Below are positions 63,469-64,000 of a stretch of 64,000 bases of DNA, piece by piece. Position 1 is the first letter of the stretch, and each line of letters opens with the position of its first letter. The stretch covers positions 248,001-312,000 of the forward strand of contig NZ_CP009227.1 in NCBI RefSeq assembly GCF_000775995.1, written 5' to 3'. The DNA is from Treponema sp. OMZ 838. Lineage in GTDB: Bacteria; Spirochaetota; Spirochaetia; Treponematales; Treponemataceae. The notes below the pieces were generated by a model. The model saw only the letters and a list, made by a program, of their open reading frames with translations. It was not told the origin of the DNA and did no database searches. The position numbers were made by a program, and so were the translations under genes.

Positions 63469-64000
63469 ATGCACGGTTCACTGGCACAGATACCGCAAGT
63501 TGAAAAACTTCTGTCGCATCATGACCTTTCCGGCTGCATCGAAAAGCTCGGCAGACCGATTGTAGCCTCTATCGTATCGGAGTATATTAAGCAGATACGG
63601 GCTGAGGCTTTAAAAGGAGCCGCCGTTCCGTCTTTTGATGCGTGTATAGCGGACATCCGGCAGCGATGCACGAAGCATATACGGAAGCGGATTTCGAAGA
63701 TTATCAACGCGACGGGCATTATCCTGCACACCAACCTCGGACGAAGCCCGCTTCCGCACGGTATTTGGGATGCGGCAAAGGAAGCCGCCCAATCCTATTC
63801 GGCTATCGAAATGGATTTGGAGGACGGCAAACGGGGGCAGCGGTTTCCCTTTGCCGTCGAAGCGATGAGTACGCTTGTCCGTGCGGAAGCGGCGCTGATG
63901 CTGAACAACAATGCCGCCGCCGTGTTTCTGTTACTTAAAGCGCTTGCGGGCGGGAAAGAAGTTATCGTTGCGCGCGGCCAGCAGGTGCAAATAGGCGGCG
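63469..64000 (+). CDS. selA: L-seryl-tRNA(Sec) selenium transferase (5' part)
   Basis: SelA converts seryl-tRNA(Sec) to selenocysteyl-tRNA with selenophosphate. From ATG 63469 the frame is open to the end of the window (177 residues): LAQIPQVEKLLSHHDLSG, then RISKIINATGIILHTNLGRSPLP, SAIEMDLEDGKRGQR, and LNNNAAAVFLLLKALAGGKEVIVARGQQVQIGG. All are strong SelA marks. The PLP lysine lies further downstream. The start overlaps nothing; a GGAG is 10 bases upstream, within the MATE gene end. Confidence 0.93.
   Translation, partial: MHGSLAQIPQVEKLLSHHDLSGCIEKLGRPIVASIVSEYIKQIRAEALKGAAVPSFDACIADIRQRCTKHIRKRISKIINATGIILHTNLGRSPLPHGIWDAAKEAAQSYSAIEMDLEDGKRGQRFPFAVEAMSTLVRAEAALMLNNNAAAVFLLLKALAGGKEVIVARGQQVQIGG

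Overview
The window reads as a chromosomal segment of a spirochaete, most probably a Treponema of intermediate G+C (an oral or host-associated treponeme rather than T. denticola or T. pallidum). Reasons: a shortened division cluster mraZ-rsmH-ftsL-murF-ftsW-ftsQ-ftsA-ftsZ, the flgB-flgC-fliE-fliF-fliG-fliH-fliI-fliJ flagellar operon, a large 1094-residue isoleucyl-tRNA synthetase, many lipoproteins and secreted proteins without close relatives, and selA. Species assignment is inference; no 16S gene lies in the window.

Layout: 1-2348 scpA-scpB-rluB (chromosome segregation plus an rRNA pseudouridine synthase); 2354-5667 a DsrE-like protein, an RluA-type synthase, a secreted transglutaminase-like protein and a TraB/GumN lipoprotein; 5828-13449 the division cluster, started by a promoter followed by four 10-bp MraZ boxes; 13450-13907 repeats; 13908-19703 a Xer recombinase, uracil permease, 2-hydroxyacid dehydrogenase, GltS glutamate symporter and ribosomal protein S4; 20173-22103 a TetR-regulated operon (TetR, flavodoxin-ferredoxin, DUF2141 secreted protein) with a visible double operator; 22341-26784 gyrB-gyrA; 26927-30110 glutamate dehydrogenase, two zinc-ribbon genes and a lipoprotein; 30226-31005 a decayed gene; 31175-34746 ileS with a small membrane protein behind it; 35197-37020 an accessory patch of toxin-antitoxin genes, intact and broken; 37181-38515 a C1 peptidase; 39073-41072 hslVU; 41148-48262 the flagellar basal-body and export operon; 48272-54859 rsmD, a hypothetical, a 1505-residue dehydratase-activase fusion and hslO; 54891-58450 a CZB-type chemoreceptor, rnc-acpP-rpmF and a YggS-type PLP protein; 58461-61245 a frameshifted secreted protein, tRNA-Leu(GAG), a 900-bp nest of repeats and a dihydrouridine synthase; 61335-64000 a CBM48-like secreted protein, a MATE exporter and the 5' part of selA.

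The most unusual content is non-coding. Several intergenic regions hold large modular hairpin elements built in layers. One family (13705-13895, 19981-20166, 38706-38977) has a leading hairpin, an outer stem of 14-17 bp and an inner stem of 18-20 bp around a conserved loop. A second module of three consecutive hairpins occurs at least seven times; its stems differ from copy to copy but stay self-complementary, while its loops and linkers are conserved. This module sits inside the loop of one copy of the first family and inside another outer-stem family at 13452 and at 59365-60160. Stem covariation with fixed loops points to selection on, or a copying process that maintains, secondary structure. 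I do not recognise these elements from known families.

A second theme is single-base frameshifts in A-runs (28388-28746, 58461-59182, 30226-31005), each repaired by one extra A. They are either slippage or phase-variable sites, or homopolymer errors in the assembly.
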